From the NCBI RefSeq assembly GCF_020184175.1, contig NC_065533.1, forward strand, positions 49,576,351 through 49,640,350: 64,000 nt of DNA, written 5' to 3'. The notes beneath the pieces were generated by a model. That model made no database searches, was not told where the DNA came from, and was given only the letters and a program-made list of their open reading frames with translations. Made by a program: the position numbers and the translations under genes. Positions 54,806-64,000 of this stretch are shown here, in pieces. Each line of letters begins with the position of its first letter. The stretch's first letter is position 1. Origin of the DNA: Aphis gossypii. Lineage: Eukaryota; Arthropoda; Insecta; Hemiptera; Aphididae.

Positions 54806-55754
54806 TTGAATAATAATTATATATGAGGTTATAGATACAAGAAATGTTTAAAAATTCAAATAAAAATTTGGAATTAATGAAGATTTGATTTAATATAATA
54901 TATAAATTAGAATATAATATTTGCATGATTTCTCGCAAAAATCCCGAAAATTATAGAATATATGGAGATTTTATTAAATATAATACATATTTGAGGTTAC
55001 AAATGTAGGATTGTTGGAAAATTCCAGAAAATTTGGAATTCATGGAGATTTCATTTGATATAATACATATATCAGGTTATAAACCCAAGGATTCTTGGAA
55101 AATTCCAGAAAAAAAAGGAATAAATGGAGATTTGATTTAAAATAATAGAAAAGTGAGGTTAAATATACAAGGATTCTTGGGTAATTCCACAAGAAAAGAA
55201 ATTAAGGAATTAATGGAGATTTTATTGGATATAATGCATATTCGAGGTTAAAAATATAAGGACCCTTTAAAATTCCAGAAAAAACTGTAAGAAATAAAGA
55301 TTTTATTGAATATATTACATATTGAAGGTTATAAATAAAAGGATTAGAAAAATATTGGAATTAATGAAGATTCTATTTGATATAATACATATTTGTTGTT
55401 AAAAATATTAGGATCCTTGGAAAATTCCAGAAAAAATGGAATTCAAGGAGATTTTATTTGATATAATACATATATCAGGTTATAAATACAAGGATTAATG
55501 AAAAATCCAGGAAAATATTAAAATTAATGAAGATTTGATTTAATGTAATATGTAAATTAGAATATAAATGCATGATTTCTTGCAAAAATCCCGAAAATTA
55601 CAGAATATATAGAGATTTTATTAATTATAATACATATTTGAGGTTACAAATACAAGGATTATTGGAAAAATCCACAAAAGAATGGAAGAAATGGAATTTT
55701 TATTTGATACAAATAATATTTAAGGTGAAAAATAAAAAGATTATTGGGATATTC
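54806..55754 (-). repeat. Diverged satellite B in inverted orientation, left part
   Basis: About 12 monomers of about 81 bp read as the reverse complement of satellite B: TAATACATATTTGAGGTTA, then AAGGATTCTTGGAAAATTCCAG. Divergence from the main B array is high. A segment starting GCATGATTTC at 54923 returns at 55570, a period of 647 bp or eight monomers, like the 8-mer in the main array. The last monomer is interrupted by a mobile element. Confidence 0.9.
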
Positions 55755-57241
55755 AAAAAAAAAAAGTTGGCAAGTGGGTACCGTTCTGCTGTACATTAGG
55801 GGGTGGGGTTGACCTCGGACTAGGGTAGGTTAAATTTGAATGCAATGATAGGTATCATTGTATACGAAAAACGATTCTGAACGAAGATGATTTGTCAGCC
55901 TAGGATATAATTTCCAGTGGTTGGTGAAAAAGGTGGGTTTATATTTATGGCCTGAATACACCAAAATTTAAGTTCTTTTATAATTATTGTAAGCTAAACT
56001 TATGAAAAATCTTGTATTAAATTTTCTACTCTTAGCTACCTATACAAACATTTTTATGAATTATACCTACAAAATAATTTGCAAATATTCATAATTTTAA
56101 CGAATTTTCGTCAAAATTTGAACTTCAAATGCTAATAAAAAAAAATTGTGCCTATGTATTCTTATAATTTTTTAATCACTATAAGAATAACATATGAGGA
56201 ACTTTGTATAAAATTTTCAAGTATTTTGATAGGACCAAAAAAATTTTATCGACCCTTCAAAAAAAATTTTTCAGAAAAATTGAAAATTTCAGTTGTCTAT
56301 AAATAGCTCAAAAAAACTCAAAATATTTTTAAAATTAAATCAAGTAAATAAAATACCAATCTAAATAACTGGTAAAATTTTCAAGTATCTACGACTTATA
56401 CTTTTTGAATTATAACAAATATCAAAAATCGTTTGAGGCTAAACCGTTATTTAACGTGGTTTTGTAAAAATTTAAATTTCAAACACTCATAAAAATTTTT
56501 TGTCTGAATCCGGTAGAGTTTTTTTTACAGATATTTGAAGAAAAATGTATGGAGAACCTTGTACCAAATTTTCAAAACTTAGTTATAAAAGAAAAAAATT
56601 TTATGATATTTCAACTTTCCAAATTACTTGCAAATTTTCGCGTTTTCGACAGATTTCGTAAAAATTTGAATTATAAACTCTTATAAAAAAAAATTGTGAC
56701 TAACGATTTTTAATTTTTTTTAGCTACAATAAAAACAAATCATAAGGAACCTTGTATTAAAATTTCAAAACTTTTTGGTCTTCCAAAATTTTTTTATCAA
56801 CACTTTAAAAAAAATTTCTCAAAAAAATCGAAAATTTCAGTGGTCTATAAATAACTCAAAAAAAGTCAAAATTTTTTTGAAAATTTAACTATATATAGAT
56901 ACTACTGACATTAACATTTGGGGAAAATTTCAAGTATTTTCAGTCATTAGTTTTTGAATTACAACCATAAAAAAAAATCGATTTGGTCGAAAACTGGTTT
57001 TGCGTAAAAATTGCCGTTTTTCCGCCGTCAATTTTTTTTTGTTTTTCTCGATTTTTTTGAAAACTGTTGGAAAATGTTTACTTTTTACCTCTATAATGCA
57101 CCAAAGATATTCACTTTTCCATCGGAAACCACCCCCGAAGTTTGAAATTGAAGCATTATTTCGACTAGTTATGCTGTACAGACACAAAAAAAAAACATAC
57201 ATCATTGTAAAATCAATACATTCATCACTTCGTTCAGAATC
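55755..57241. mobile_element. Non-coding dispersed element inserted in a satellite B monomer
   Basis: The sequence is unrelated to either satellite and is less AT-rich at its left end (GGCAAGTGGGTACCGTTCTG). GATTCTGAACGAAG at 55873-55886 is matched by its exact reverse complement at 57228-57241, suggesting inverted termini, though about 110 bp of element-like sequence lies outside the left copy. No transposase frame is present. Open frames near 57.0-57.25 kb lie on both strands of the same low-complexity stretch and are not genes. From memory both ends resemble repeats widespread in aphid genomes. The sequence after it continues the broken satellite monomer (GAATTAATGCAGATTC). Confidence 0.7.
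55985..57065. repeat. Two diverged direct copies of a roughly 540-bp unit inside the element
   Basis: The order of motifs repeats: CTTGTATTAAATTTTC-like, a GCAAATATTC/GCAAATTTTCG block, ATTTGAA followed by CTAATAAAAAAAAATTGTG-like sequence, then GAAAATTTCAG with GTCTATAAATA and CTCAAAAAAA. The two CTATAAATA(G/A)CTCAAAAAAA blocks fall near 56300 and 56845. The copies differ at many positions, so the internal duplication is old. Confidence 0.7.
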
Positions 57242-57825
57242 TAATATTTGAATTAATGCAGATTCTATTTGATATAATACATATTTGAGGTTATAAACCC
57301 AAGGATTCTTGGAAAATTCCAGAATAAAAAAAGAAGGAATAAATGAAGATTTGTTTTAAAATAATAGACAAATGAGGTTAAAAATACATGGATCCATGGA
57401 AAATTCTAGAAAAAAAATGGAATAAATGGAAATTTGTTTTAATATAATATTATATAAATGAGGTTAAAAATACAAGGAATGATTTAAAATTCCAGAAAAA
57501 GTTGGAATAAATGGAAATTCGATATAATATAATATAAAAATTAGGTTATAAATACAAGGAATCTTTTAAAATTTCAGAAAAGAATGGAATAAATGAAGAT
57601 TCTATTTGATATAATACATATTTGAGGTTAAAAATACAAGTAATCTTTGAAAATTCCAGAAAAAATTGGATTAAATGGATAGTTTATATGAGAGAATATA
57701 GAGATACGGTTATAAATGCAAGGAATAATTTTAAATTTCAGAAAAAAATGGAATAAATGTAGATTTGATTTAATATAATATAAAATTGAGGTTATAAATA
57801 CAAGGAATTATTTAAAAAATTTTAA
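57242..57825 (-). repeat. Diverged satellite B in inverted orientation, right part
   Basis: About seven more monomers continue directly after the inserted element with the same inverted pattern (ATAATACATATTTGAGGTTA, CTTGGAAAATTCCAGAA). They become irregular and stop near 57825. This is the last satellite before the myosin gene. Confidence 0.85.
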
Positions 57826-58497
57826 AATAGTGATTGTTTATAACAATCAGTTATTACAATGTTGTTATTATGGTTATAATAAAATAAATAGAACACAAAA
57901 AAATACTATAAACACAAGACTTTTTTAAAAAGATGTATATATATATATAATATATTTATTTATGTTTGATATAGTAAAATAAATAATTGTAGAACACAGC
58001 TGCTATATCAAAACAAAACATTCAATAATGATAAGCTAAAAAAAAATCCCTCCCAATAATAATAGATATAATTGATTGCACTAGTGTTAATAAATTTGCA
58101 CATGGTTATATCTAACCTAATATACGATTTGATCATTGCCATAAAGTGTATAAATCTAACAAAAATATGCGTACAAAATAGAAAATAAAAATAACACAAG
58201 TCAATATGTCATAACAAACTTGAGCATAGTAGCCATTATTGAACAATATAATAAATTTAATTGCATAACTGTAATTAATTTCATAATACTTAGGTTTCAT
58301 ACTATACTAAACAATAATAGGCACATAAAACATAATGTTAAACTTAAATATTATTTAAATAAATAAATAAACAACCATATAGTTTTGACGTTTGCATTCA
58401 TGAACTATAACTAACACAATACAATATTCATAACGTATTACAAGTAAAATAATAAAACTTTGTTTTTCTGTGAAAGTACTTTGGTCATATTTGATCA
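57826..58497 (-). other. 3' UTR and downstream flank of the myosin VIIa gene
   Basis: AT-rich sequence after the stop codon at 58498-58500, read on the minus strand. No other gene is recognised. A candidate polyadenylation signal lies at 57955-57960, next to a short TA-rich run at about 57936-57955. Confidence 0.5.
57955..57960 (-). terminator. Candidate polyadenylation signal of myosin VIIa
   Basis: AATAAA on the minus strand about 540 bp past the stop. Other hexamers may be used, since the region is very AT-rich. Confidence 0.35.
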
Positions 58498-58698
58498 TCA
58501 TTTTATTGTTCGCTGTTTGTTCATGTTGGACAACATCAATGATATGTATGATGTTAACAAATCATCCATTTTGTATCCCAAAGAAGTTTCACACAGTAAT
58601 TTTGATCCTCTAACCAAATTACCAATTGTCATATGGAAGTAAGTGTTTCCAGATGACCAATTTGATATCCTTGTAAATGGATGTGTAACCAAAATCTC
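58498..58698 (-). CDS. Myo7a: Myosin VIIa terminal exon: FERM2 F3 lobe and stop
   Basis: 201 nt, 66 residues and TGA. ISNWSSGNTYFHMTIGNLVR and LLCETSLGYKMDDLLTSYI are the signature C-terminus of myosin VIIa. The last residues (NKQRTIK) are basic and end close to where animal homologues end. Confidence 0.97.
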   Translation of the reverse strand, partial: EILVTHPFTRISNWSSGNTYFHMTIGNLVRGSKLLCETSLGYKMDDLLTSYISLMLSNMNKQRTIK

Positions 58699-61600
58699 CT
58701 AAAACAAACACAGTATGAATAACCAACAAATAGTTACTACTATAGAAAACTTCTAAAGAAATCACAAAAGCATACCTTAGTCTGTGGGTGTATAAGACTA
58801 ATCCCATGCTTATTAATAGCTATCAATAAAAGTTCTGGATAATTAGGTTCTGTAGTCTGCTTCACTTCAAAGAAAGCTGATCCAAATGTAGGCCAGCGAT
58901 AAATTATTTTCAGGAATGTAATTTTTGCATCTTCAGCACTCATACCTAGAAAATAGAAATAAAAACCATCAATAGTTGCATGATAACTATATTAAAAAAA
59001 TGGACAAACCTATATCTTGGTTATAAGTAGCAACAATCACTCGTTTCCATTCTGCTGTATTTTGACCTTTTATCAGGTCTCCAGGAATTAATTCCCGTAA
59101 CATTTGACTATAAAAAAAATACATACAAATTATTAAATCTGCAGGCTTATTGTAAAAAAATTGGAAAAATTGGGCATTTCTTTGGTCATCATTGATTTTT
59201 TTCAAAATACAATTTAAATGGTGAAATTATTTTATGAAATAAATTGTACATAATATTATATTTAAGTTTTTTTCATTTATATTATCTTTAATATATCTTT
59301 ATATGTCTTATCTTTTCATAATATCATTAAATTTTTACAACCAGTATGAATTAATAATTAAATATATTAATATATATTACGGTATTGCCTGAAGTTCTTG
59401 TTTGCTTTCACCAAAACGAACCCTATAGATCAATGCAGCCAACCTAGTAGCCTCTTCTTTTGAACACTTGTGATATCCTAAAATGTTGATAACAATATGT
59501 TTAAATAATTAACTATTGAGTATAATTGAATTATGAAAATTATTGATTTCTAGTTCCTAGTCCATTAATATTATCAGAGTACATACCCCGTAAGAGTTTT
59601 GGGAGTTCCTGGTGGAAGTGAAATATTAAATCTGCATTTCTGTCCTTACCAGGTACAGTATTTGTCCATAATTTCTTCATAAAAAATACTTGATAAGTAA
59701 ACTGCGGAGTAGTACCTATTTATCAAAAACCATTATATTTTTTGTTTCAATCATTTATAGCAAACATCATTATAGTATATCAATAAAAAAAATTTAAAAT
59801 ACAAACCATCTCTAGTAGGTCTGGCTTTTTTTATCCAATCAGTAAGGTGACGAACGAAGTCAAAGAAAAAATCACCTTCAGGAACAGATATTACTTTATC
59901 AGCGATTTTCACAAATAAACTAAAACCTTCACTAGACCGTAATGTTAATCGTTGTGAAATATTAGTACAGAAATCTTTTGCCCTTGTCGATGAGTCAACT
60001 TCAAATGCTTCATCGGTGTCATCAGGGAAAAATACTTTGTGAAATATTTGTGTAGTCTTATGCTGAATAGCTTCAACTTCTACTTGGTGTGGTGGGTATT
60101 TTCTCTGACCATTTCTAATAGTCTTTTGTAGTCTCTGTAAGGAGTCTTGAGATATAGGATGACGTCTTGTGCGCAGAAATAGATTCAATTCCTAATCAAA
60201 TAGTATAATTGTTAAAAAATAATTGTATGATTCATTTTAAAATAAGATATATAAGTAATATTACTTTTAATAAATTTTGACTGCATGCAAATAAACCAGT
60301 TGACAGCCACATTAATTCCCACGCTCGTTCTTCACTCAATCTATTCCTATTATCTGTTAACTGTCTCATCAGTTGACAATATATTTCATCTCTTAATATT
60401 TCCTAAAATTGGAAAAAATAAATTATATTTATTGTTAAAAAAAATTATTTTTATTATTATAAAAATTTTCAATTAATCATTTTTAGGTATAAAATTTATT
60501 TTACATGTTTCAAAGGTCCATCGAATATTTGATCTGTATATTCATTAGGTAATCGTCTCTTTGCAGGTAAATCACCAGTATATTTCAACATTGCTGCAAA
60601 TGCAAAACATGCTTCTTCAGCTAATTCCTCTTTACCAGCGAGTTTCCTCAATAATGGCTGTTTCATTGGTTCTCTTGTATGCCTCCACAAATCATCGTTG
60701 TTAGCACGTCTTGCTGAACTCAAAGTTAATGCTTTAGATACTGTACGTTTCGCAGGAGCTCTAAACATAAATTAATAGAAAATCAAGCAAAACATAAAGC
60801 TATGAGTATTGATCTTACTTACCGGAAATGATCAATAGCGTACTCCATTAAATTGTGAGGCTTTTCTCTGGGTTCAGTGCCATTTAATGGTTGTGAGTAC
60901 AACTTACGACTTTGATCTGCAGCTTCTAAGCTAAATAGTGCCTAAAAAACATAATGTTATTATTCAAATAACATACATTTTTATTTGCAATAACGTTTAA
61001 AAATGATTTTTGAAATATAATAATATATAAATTAAGTTGAAATACTTGCCAGTATATCTACTGGCGGTTTTGATAATGTCGGTAGCACATAAACTGTTTC
61101 TGCAGGGAAATCTCCTCTATCACCAGTTCTTTCACAGTATCCTACACACCAACCAGATGTCATAACAGTTTCTCCAGTACTTTCATCTTCCAAAATAATT
61201 AAGTCGCCCTTTTGGAAATTTAAAAACGTAGTTCCTTCACCTAAGAAAATATACCAACATTTAGTACAATTCAATTACATAATATAATTCGATTTTACCA
61301 GGAGCCTTGTAATCCTGAACTGCAATAACAAACGTTGATCGTTTTTTCAGCCCTTCTAAGAAATAAACCACCAAGTCCCTTATATCTTCAGCATTTGGAC
61401 TCTGAAATGTGAATTCTTCTCCCCGCACTGTGGAAAGTGTAAACGTTTGAGTAAACACTTTGGTAGTTCTGGAATAAAAATTCCTTATCATTAATATTAT
61501 ATCAAATAAAATAACATTTAACATACTTTTGACTAGAGACAGTAGTAATTTCAGGAAATGACAACTCTAACAAAACTTGTTCCTGATCGTCAACTACATA

Positions 61601-62734
61601 AACACCAGTCCAGTTTACAGCAATAATTACATCATTTTTAGGTAAATTTGGACCTATTAATTATTAATTAGATTAGTAATTAAATAAAACACACCAAACA
61701 TAAATTTTAAAAATTAAACGAAAAAATAAAATAAACATTTTTAATTGAATTAAAATATAAAAATTACAATTACAATTACAATGACAATGAATGTATACTC
61801 TACAAATATTATTTTTATTTTGTACTCAATGAAATAAATTTAAGAAACAATATTTATAGTATATAATACTTAAAATGATTTAATTAATTTTGATTCTCTT
61901 TAATATCTTTGTATCTAGTATCATTGATAACTAGATTATACATTTGTAAAAAAAAAAACTCTTGAGTTCTTCTTTGACCACTAAACAAACGTAAATCAAA
62001 ACAATGTTGCTCTAATTACCAACTACCTTGGCTTCAATAAAAAATGCCACAATCTTAGAACAAAACTTGCTAACTTTAACTCTAACAAACTACCTATAAC
62101 CATTTGTTTATAATTATCATTGAAACTCGGCTTAACAATTACTTCTTCTCTAATAAACTAGGTCTTATTAATTATAATATTTTTAAATGTGATAATTATC
62201 CTATAACAAAAAGTTATGTACAAGGTGGTGATCACAATGTGCAAAGAAATAAGATTTTCTCTTCTACCTATCACTAATAATTTTATTGAACAATAATTCA
62301 TCTGGTTCTCCTACAACACTTTCAACATTATTATTATCATTATTAACTACCCCAGAATTACTGAACTGATACACACAAAGCCACATAACCACAGTAGATT
62401 AAATAATAATTCAAACATTAATTTGTTATTTATGGGGACTAGAACCATCTACAAATACACTATTTGATGATTCTAATAGTCTCTTTTTCCGTTTAACAAT
62501 ATATCTAATTGCCTAAGAACTAAGACTTTATCTTTTTTTGAGTTTCTTTCATAAAAAGAGACAATTATCCTTAATGTAATATTATACAATATTCAATTTT
62601 AATTGATTTACAATACCTGAATTTCTATAAGCTTCATAAAATCTGGAGAATAATAATGGCCATTTAAATTTTGCATAGCTCACAACATCTTCTTTTACTC
62701 TTAACTGAGCAACATTCTCTTTCAAATAATAGCT
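58498..62734 (-). CDS. Myo7a: Myosin VIIa heavy chain (crinkled), C-terminal third, 13 exons
   Basis: Unconventional myosin VIIa is an actin motor of sensory and bristle structures: crinkled in Drosophila bristles and hearing organs, MYO7A in vertebrate hair cells. Its C-terminal tail binds cargo and adaptor proteins. The exons visible here are, in transcript order, 62734-62617, 61653-61527, 61468-61299, 61240-61050, 60941-60823, 60760-60505, 60402-60265, 60191-59807, 59715-59587, 59477-59381, 59107-59010, 58945-58776 and 58698-58498. They total 2,199 nt, 732 residues plus stop, with every phase consistent. Domain order is end of FERM1 (residues 1-138), SH3 (139-202), second MyTH4 (about 235-395) and second FERM (about 395-732), as in the family, whose members have roughly 2,200 residues. 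Motor, IQ, first MyTH4 and most of FERM1 lie beyond the right edge. I saw no frameshift or stop. Confidence 0.96.
58776..58945 (-). CDS. Myo7a: Myosin VIIa exon: FERM2 F3 lobe, first part
   Basis: 170 nt, including KIIYRWPTFGSAFFEVKQTT and PELLLIAINKHGISLI, the start of the PH-like lobe. Acceptor TTCTAG, donor AAG/GTATGC, phase 0. Confidence 0.96.
59010..59107 (-). CDS. Myo7a: Myosin VIIa exon: FERM2 F2 lobe, end
   Basis: 98 nt encode MLRELIPGDLIKGQNTAEW and VIVATYNQDIG. Acceptor TATAG, donor ATAG/GTTTGT, phase 1. Confidence 0.94.
59381..59477 (-). CDS. Myo7a: Myosin VIIa exon: FERM2 F2 lobe, middle
   Basis: 97 nt encode YHKCSKEEATRLAALIYRVR and a short acidic-polar stretch ending ELQAIP. 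Acceptor TTTTAG, donor ACC/GTAATA, phase 2. Confidence 0.94.
59587..59715 (-). CDS. Myo7a: Myosin VIIa exon: FERM2 F2 lobe, first part
   Basis: 129 nt, including YQVFFMKKLWTNTVPGKDR and FHQELPKLLRG. Acceptor AATAG, donor CGGG/GTATGT, phase 1. Confidence 0.95.
59807..60191 (-). CDS. Myo7a: Myosin VIIa exon: MyTH4-2 end and FERM2 F1 lobe
   Basis: 385 nt, the longest exon here. HPISQDSLQRLQKTIRNGQR ends MyTH4-2. VEVEAIQHKTTQIFHKVFF opens FERM2, followed by GFSLFVKIADKVISVPEGDF and DFVRHLTDWIKKARP. Acceptor GATTAG, donor GATG/GTTTGT, phase 1. Confidence 0.96.
60265..60402 (-). CDS. Myo7a: Myosin VIIa exon: MyTH4-2 second half
   Basis: 138 nt, exactly 46 codons, from EILRDEIYCQLMRQLTDN to STGLFACSQNLLK. 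Both splice sites are phase 0; donor AAA/GTAATA. Confidence 0.94.
60505..60760 (-). CDS. Myo7a: Myosin VIIa exon: MyTH4-2 core
   Basis: 256 nt, including LWRHTREPMKQPLLRKL and EYTDQIFDGPLKH, hallmark MyTH4 segments. The donor CAT/GTAAAA is weak at the last exon base, but phase 0 joins the following conserved EILRDEIYCQLMRQLTDN exactly. Confidence 0.94.
60823..60941 (-). CDS. Myo7a: Myosin VIIa exon: SH3-MyTH4 linker and start of MyTH4-2
   Basis: 119 nt. ALFSLEAADQSRKLYSQ begins a poorly conserved linker. EKPHNLMEYAIDHFR starts the second MyTH4 domain. Acceptor TTTTAG, donor CG/GTAAGT, phase 2. Confidence 0.92.
61050..61240 (-). CDS. Myo7a: Myosin VIIa exon: SH3 domain
   Basis: 191 nt encode an SH3 fold: LNFQKGDLIILED, then SGWCVGYCERTGDRGDFP and AETVYVLP (the GW, GxFP and YVxP-like SH3 landmarks). 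The donor is GC (CTG/GCAAGT), not GT. Reading through instead gives ASIST and a stop. The GC-AG intron restores phase 0 and the next conserved exon. Confidence 0.92.
61299..61468 (-). CDS. Myo7a: Myosin VIIa exon: end of FERM1 F3 lobe
   Basis: 170 nt. It carries TFQSPNAEDIRDLVVYFLEG followed by RSTFVIAVQDYKAPG, the final helix of FERM1 and the linker into SH3. Acceptor TTCCAG, donor CTG/GTAAAA, phase 1. Confidence 0.95.
61527..61653 (-). CDS. Myo7a: Myosin VIIa exon: FERM1 F3 lobe
   Basis: 127 nt. The translation includes PNLPKNDVIIAVNWTGVYVV and LLELSFPEITTVSSQ, the PH-like third lobe of FERM1. Acceptor AATAG, donor AAA/GTATGT, phase 2. Confidence 0.95.
61654..62616 (-). other. Intron between FERM1 exons of myosin VIIa
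   Basis: 963 bp, GT-AG, phase 1. The part from about 61.92 to 62.56 kb is slightly less AT-rich and might be a decayed repeat, but I could not identify it. No coding frame. Confidence 0.8.
62617..62734 (-). CDS. Myo7a: Myosin VIIa exon: FERM1 F2 lobe end
   Basis: 118 nt encode 39 residues plus one base, including YAKFKWPLLFSRFYEAYRN, a highly conserved block of the first FERM domain. Acceptor TTTTAG, donor CAG/GTATTG. It is the most upstream exon recognised in the window. Confidence 0.95.
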
Positions 62735-64000
62735 CTAAAATTTATAAACGTGCATATAAAAATTTATAATAAAAAAAAAACACAAAACAATTAAATTCTA
62801 AAACTCATTTTTTTATAAATAATGATATCAAAATATATAAAAAATTTCATGCCAAATAAATTATTAACTATAAACATTAAGAATAAAAAAAATATATATA
62901 AATATAAATATAAGTTTATGCCTTAATAATACACTCAAAGAACATTTGAAAATCAATAATAACTCAGCAATAAATTATACCTTATTTAAATTCACAAGAA
63001 TAACATTTTATCATGTCTAGCTAATATCTTTGCTGGCCCCAGAAACCCACTTAGTACATAAGTTAAAAAAATATTTAACTGTGATTTATATTATAAATAA
63101 TAAACTATCAATAAATTTATTACCCCTTCAATATTTAAATTATTTGTATGACAGTTAACACAAAAGAATAGTTTATTGAAAACGAACAAATTATAAAATT
63201 TAATCAAACACTTAAATTGTAAATTTGTATGTCTTACATTTTAACTGATTTTGCAATACCATTAATAATTTATTAAGTAATAGAAATTATTCTAGAGGTG
63301 TATAATGGTTTCAATTGTAAACATAACTTTAAACTTTTCAATTTAATTACAACTTGTAATTCCTATCATGCAATACCAAACAATTGTATGTATAAAAATA
63401 TTTAGCAGGTTAATTAATCACAGTGACATAAAACAAATTTCTATTATAACAAATTTTAATGAATTGTATGCAGTCATGAAACATTATAGTATAGTAAAGC
63501 TTTGTATGACACGTGAAATTTTTTTACACTATTTTTTGAATAATTAATTATTTGATATAATCAAAATCATGCAAGTAAATTTATAATCAAATAATAATTT
63601 TTAAACTTAATCTGCTTTTGCAAATAAAACACTAATAGAAACAATCATGCAATGTTTCTCATCCTTCAATAATTATTATACTATGCTATAAATTAGATCT
63701 ACTAAAATGAATTGTCTATAAACCAAACCAGATACAAATTTAACAAAACAACATTAAAATTATTAATTAGTTGTGGTTAATGGTTATTTTTTCATTTTAA
63801 CTGTGTTTCGTACAAAATATACATTAATACACTTTAGGAAACCATAATTTTCATTTAATTCTAATTAATAATTTTAAAATGATTCTATTACAAGAGCATC
63901 AAGTATTGTTTTTGATAAAAGCAGTAATGCATAGATAGAAATATAAAATTAATATATGATCTTAGTAAGAATGAAAATACGAGTACAATAAAATGCTTAA
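62735..64000 (-). other. Upstream intron of myosin VIIa (partial)
   Basis: The next exon upstream would carry earlier FERM1 sequence and should enter in phase 0. I found no stretch on the minus strand up to the window edge that resembles it, so this is read as intron. AT-rich, no repeat identified. Confidence 0.65.

Noticed and set aside
54738..54938. A 66-codon minus-strand frame at the A/B junction
   Set aside because: It spans two unrelated satellites and is AT-driven low complexity.
55572..55799. A 75-codon frame crossing from inverted satellite B into the mobile element
   Set aside because: It joins satellite to element sequence with no start context or protein similarity.
56930..57251. 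Overlapping 83- and 91-codon frames on opposite strands of the mobile element
   Set aside because: Both come from the same A/T-rich, Lys/Phe-biased stretch. Neither resembles a transposase and neither has a proper gene context.
8436..57825. Telomeric identity of the array
   Set aside because: No tandem TTAGG or CCTAA runs, the common insect telomere repeat, are visible, and genes lie on both sides.
57936..57970. TA-rich run near the myosin 3' end as an origin or special site
   Set aside because: Short, imperfect and ordinary for this base composition.
58460..60476. Open frames on the plus strand or extended into introns across the myosin locus (for example 58460-58642 and 60285-60476)
   Set aside because: They are antisense or intron read-through shadows of the spliced myosin exons, which join in frame with conserved sequence.
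62100..62180. A possible second copy of the LINE fragment, suggested by a shared AACTCGGCTTAA
   Set aside because: Only about a dozen bases match and the flanks do not translate to the LINE motif, so chance is enough.

Overview
The window is about 80% A+T eukaryotic DNA from an insect, most likely an aphid. The basis is a spliced gene with short introns encoding an insect-like myosin VIIa, plus dispersed repeats that I recognise, from memory only, as common in aphid genomes. About 49 kb of the 64 kb is tandem satellite and holds no credible gene.

Layout. 1-4.9 kb is intergenic DNA with mobile-element remains: a fossil P-element/THAP-type transposase fragment, a hAT-like MITE, a palindrome-rich fold-back element and a TA microsatellite. 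It also holds a weak, unrecognised minus-strand coding signal at 2.9-3.35 kb. 4918-7973 (+) is a two-exon gene for a 439-residue protein. The splice junction restores a SANTA-like domain, the domain of the CENP-A loading factor Mis18BP1/KNL2. Its intron carries a MITE. A non-LTR retrotransposon fragment at 8.1-8.3 kb runs into a 100-N assembly gap.

8.44-54.8 kb is satellite. Family A has a monomer of about 175 bp with two alternating subtypes and longer higher-order repeats (8.44-11.23 and 22.76-54.8 kb). Family B has a monomer of about 82 bp with a local 8-mer higher-order repeat of about 660 bp (11.23-22.76 kb) and sits inside the A array. Diverged family B recurs in inverted orientation at 54.8-55.75 and 57.24-57.83 kb, split by a 1.5-kb non-coding mobile element.

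58498-62734 (-) holds the last 13 coding exons (732 residues) of myosin VIIa (Drosophila crinkled): end of FERM1, SH3, second MyTH4, second FERM. Every exon joins in frame. The 5' part of the gene lies beyond the right edge.

Most unusual observations. About half of the family B monomers (roughly 70 by hand count) carry a perfect three-unit heat-shock element, nTTCnnGAAnnTTCn, and the inverted copies keep it. A SANTA-domain gene lies beside a large satellite in a probably holocentric insect. Both rest on reading by eye and need the stated checks.
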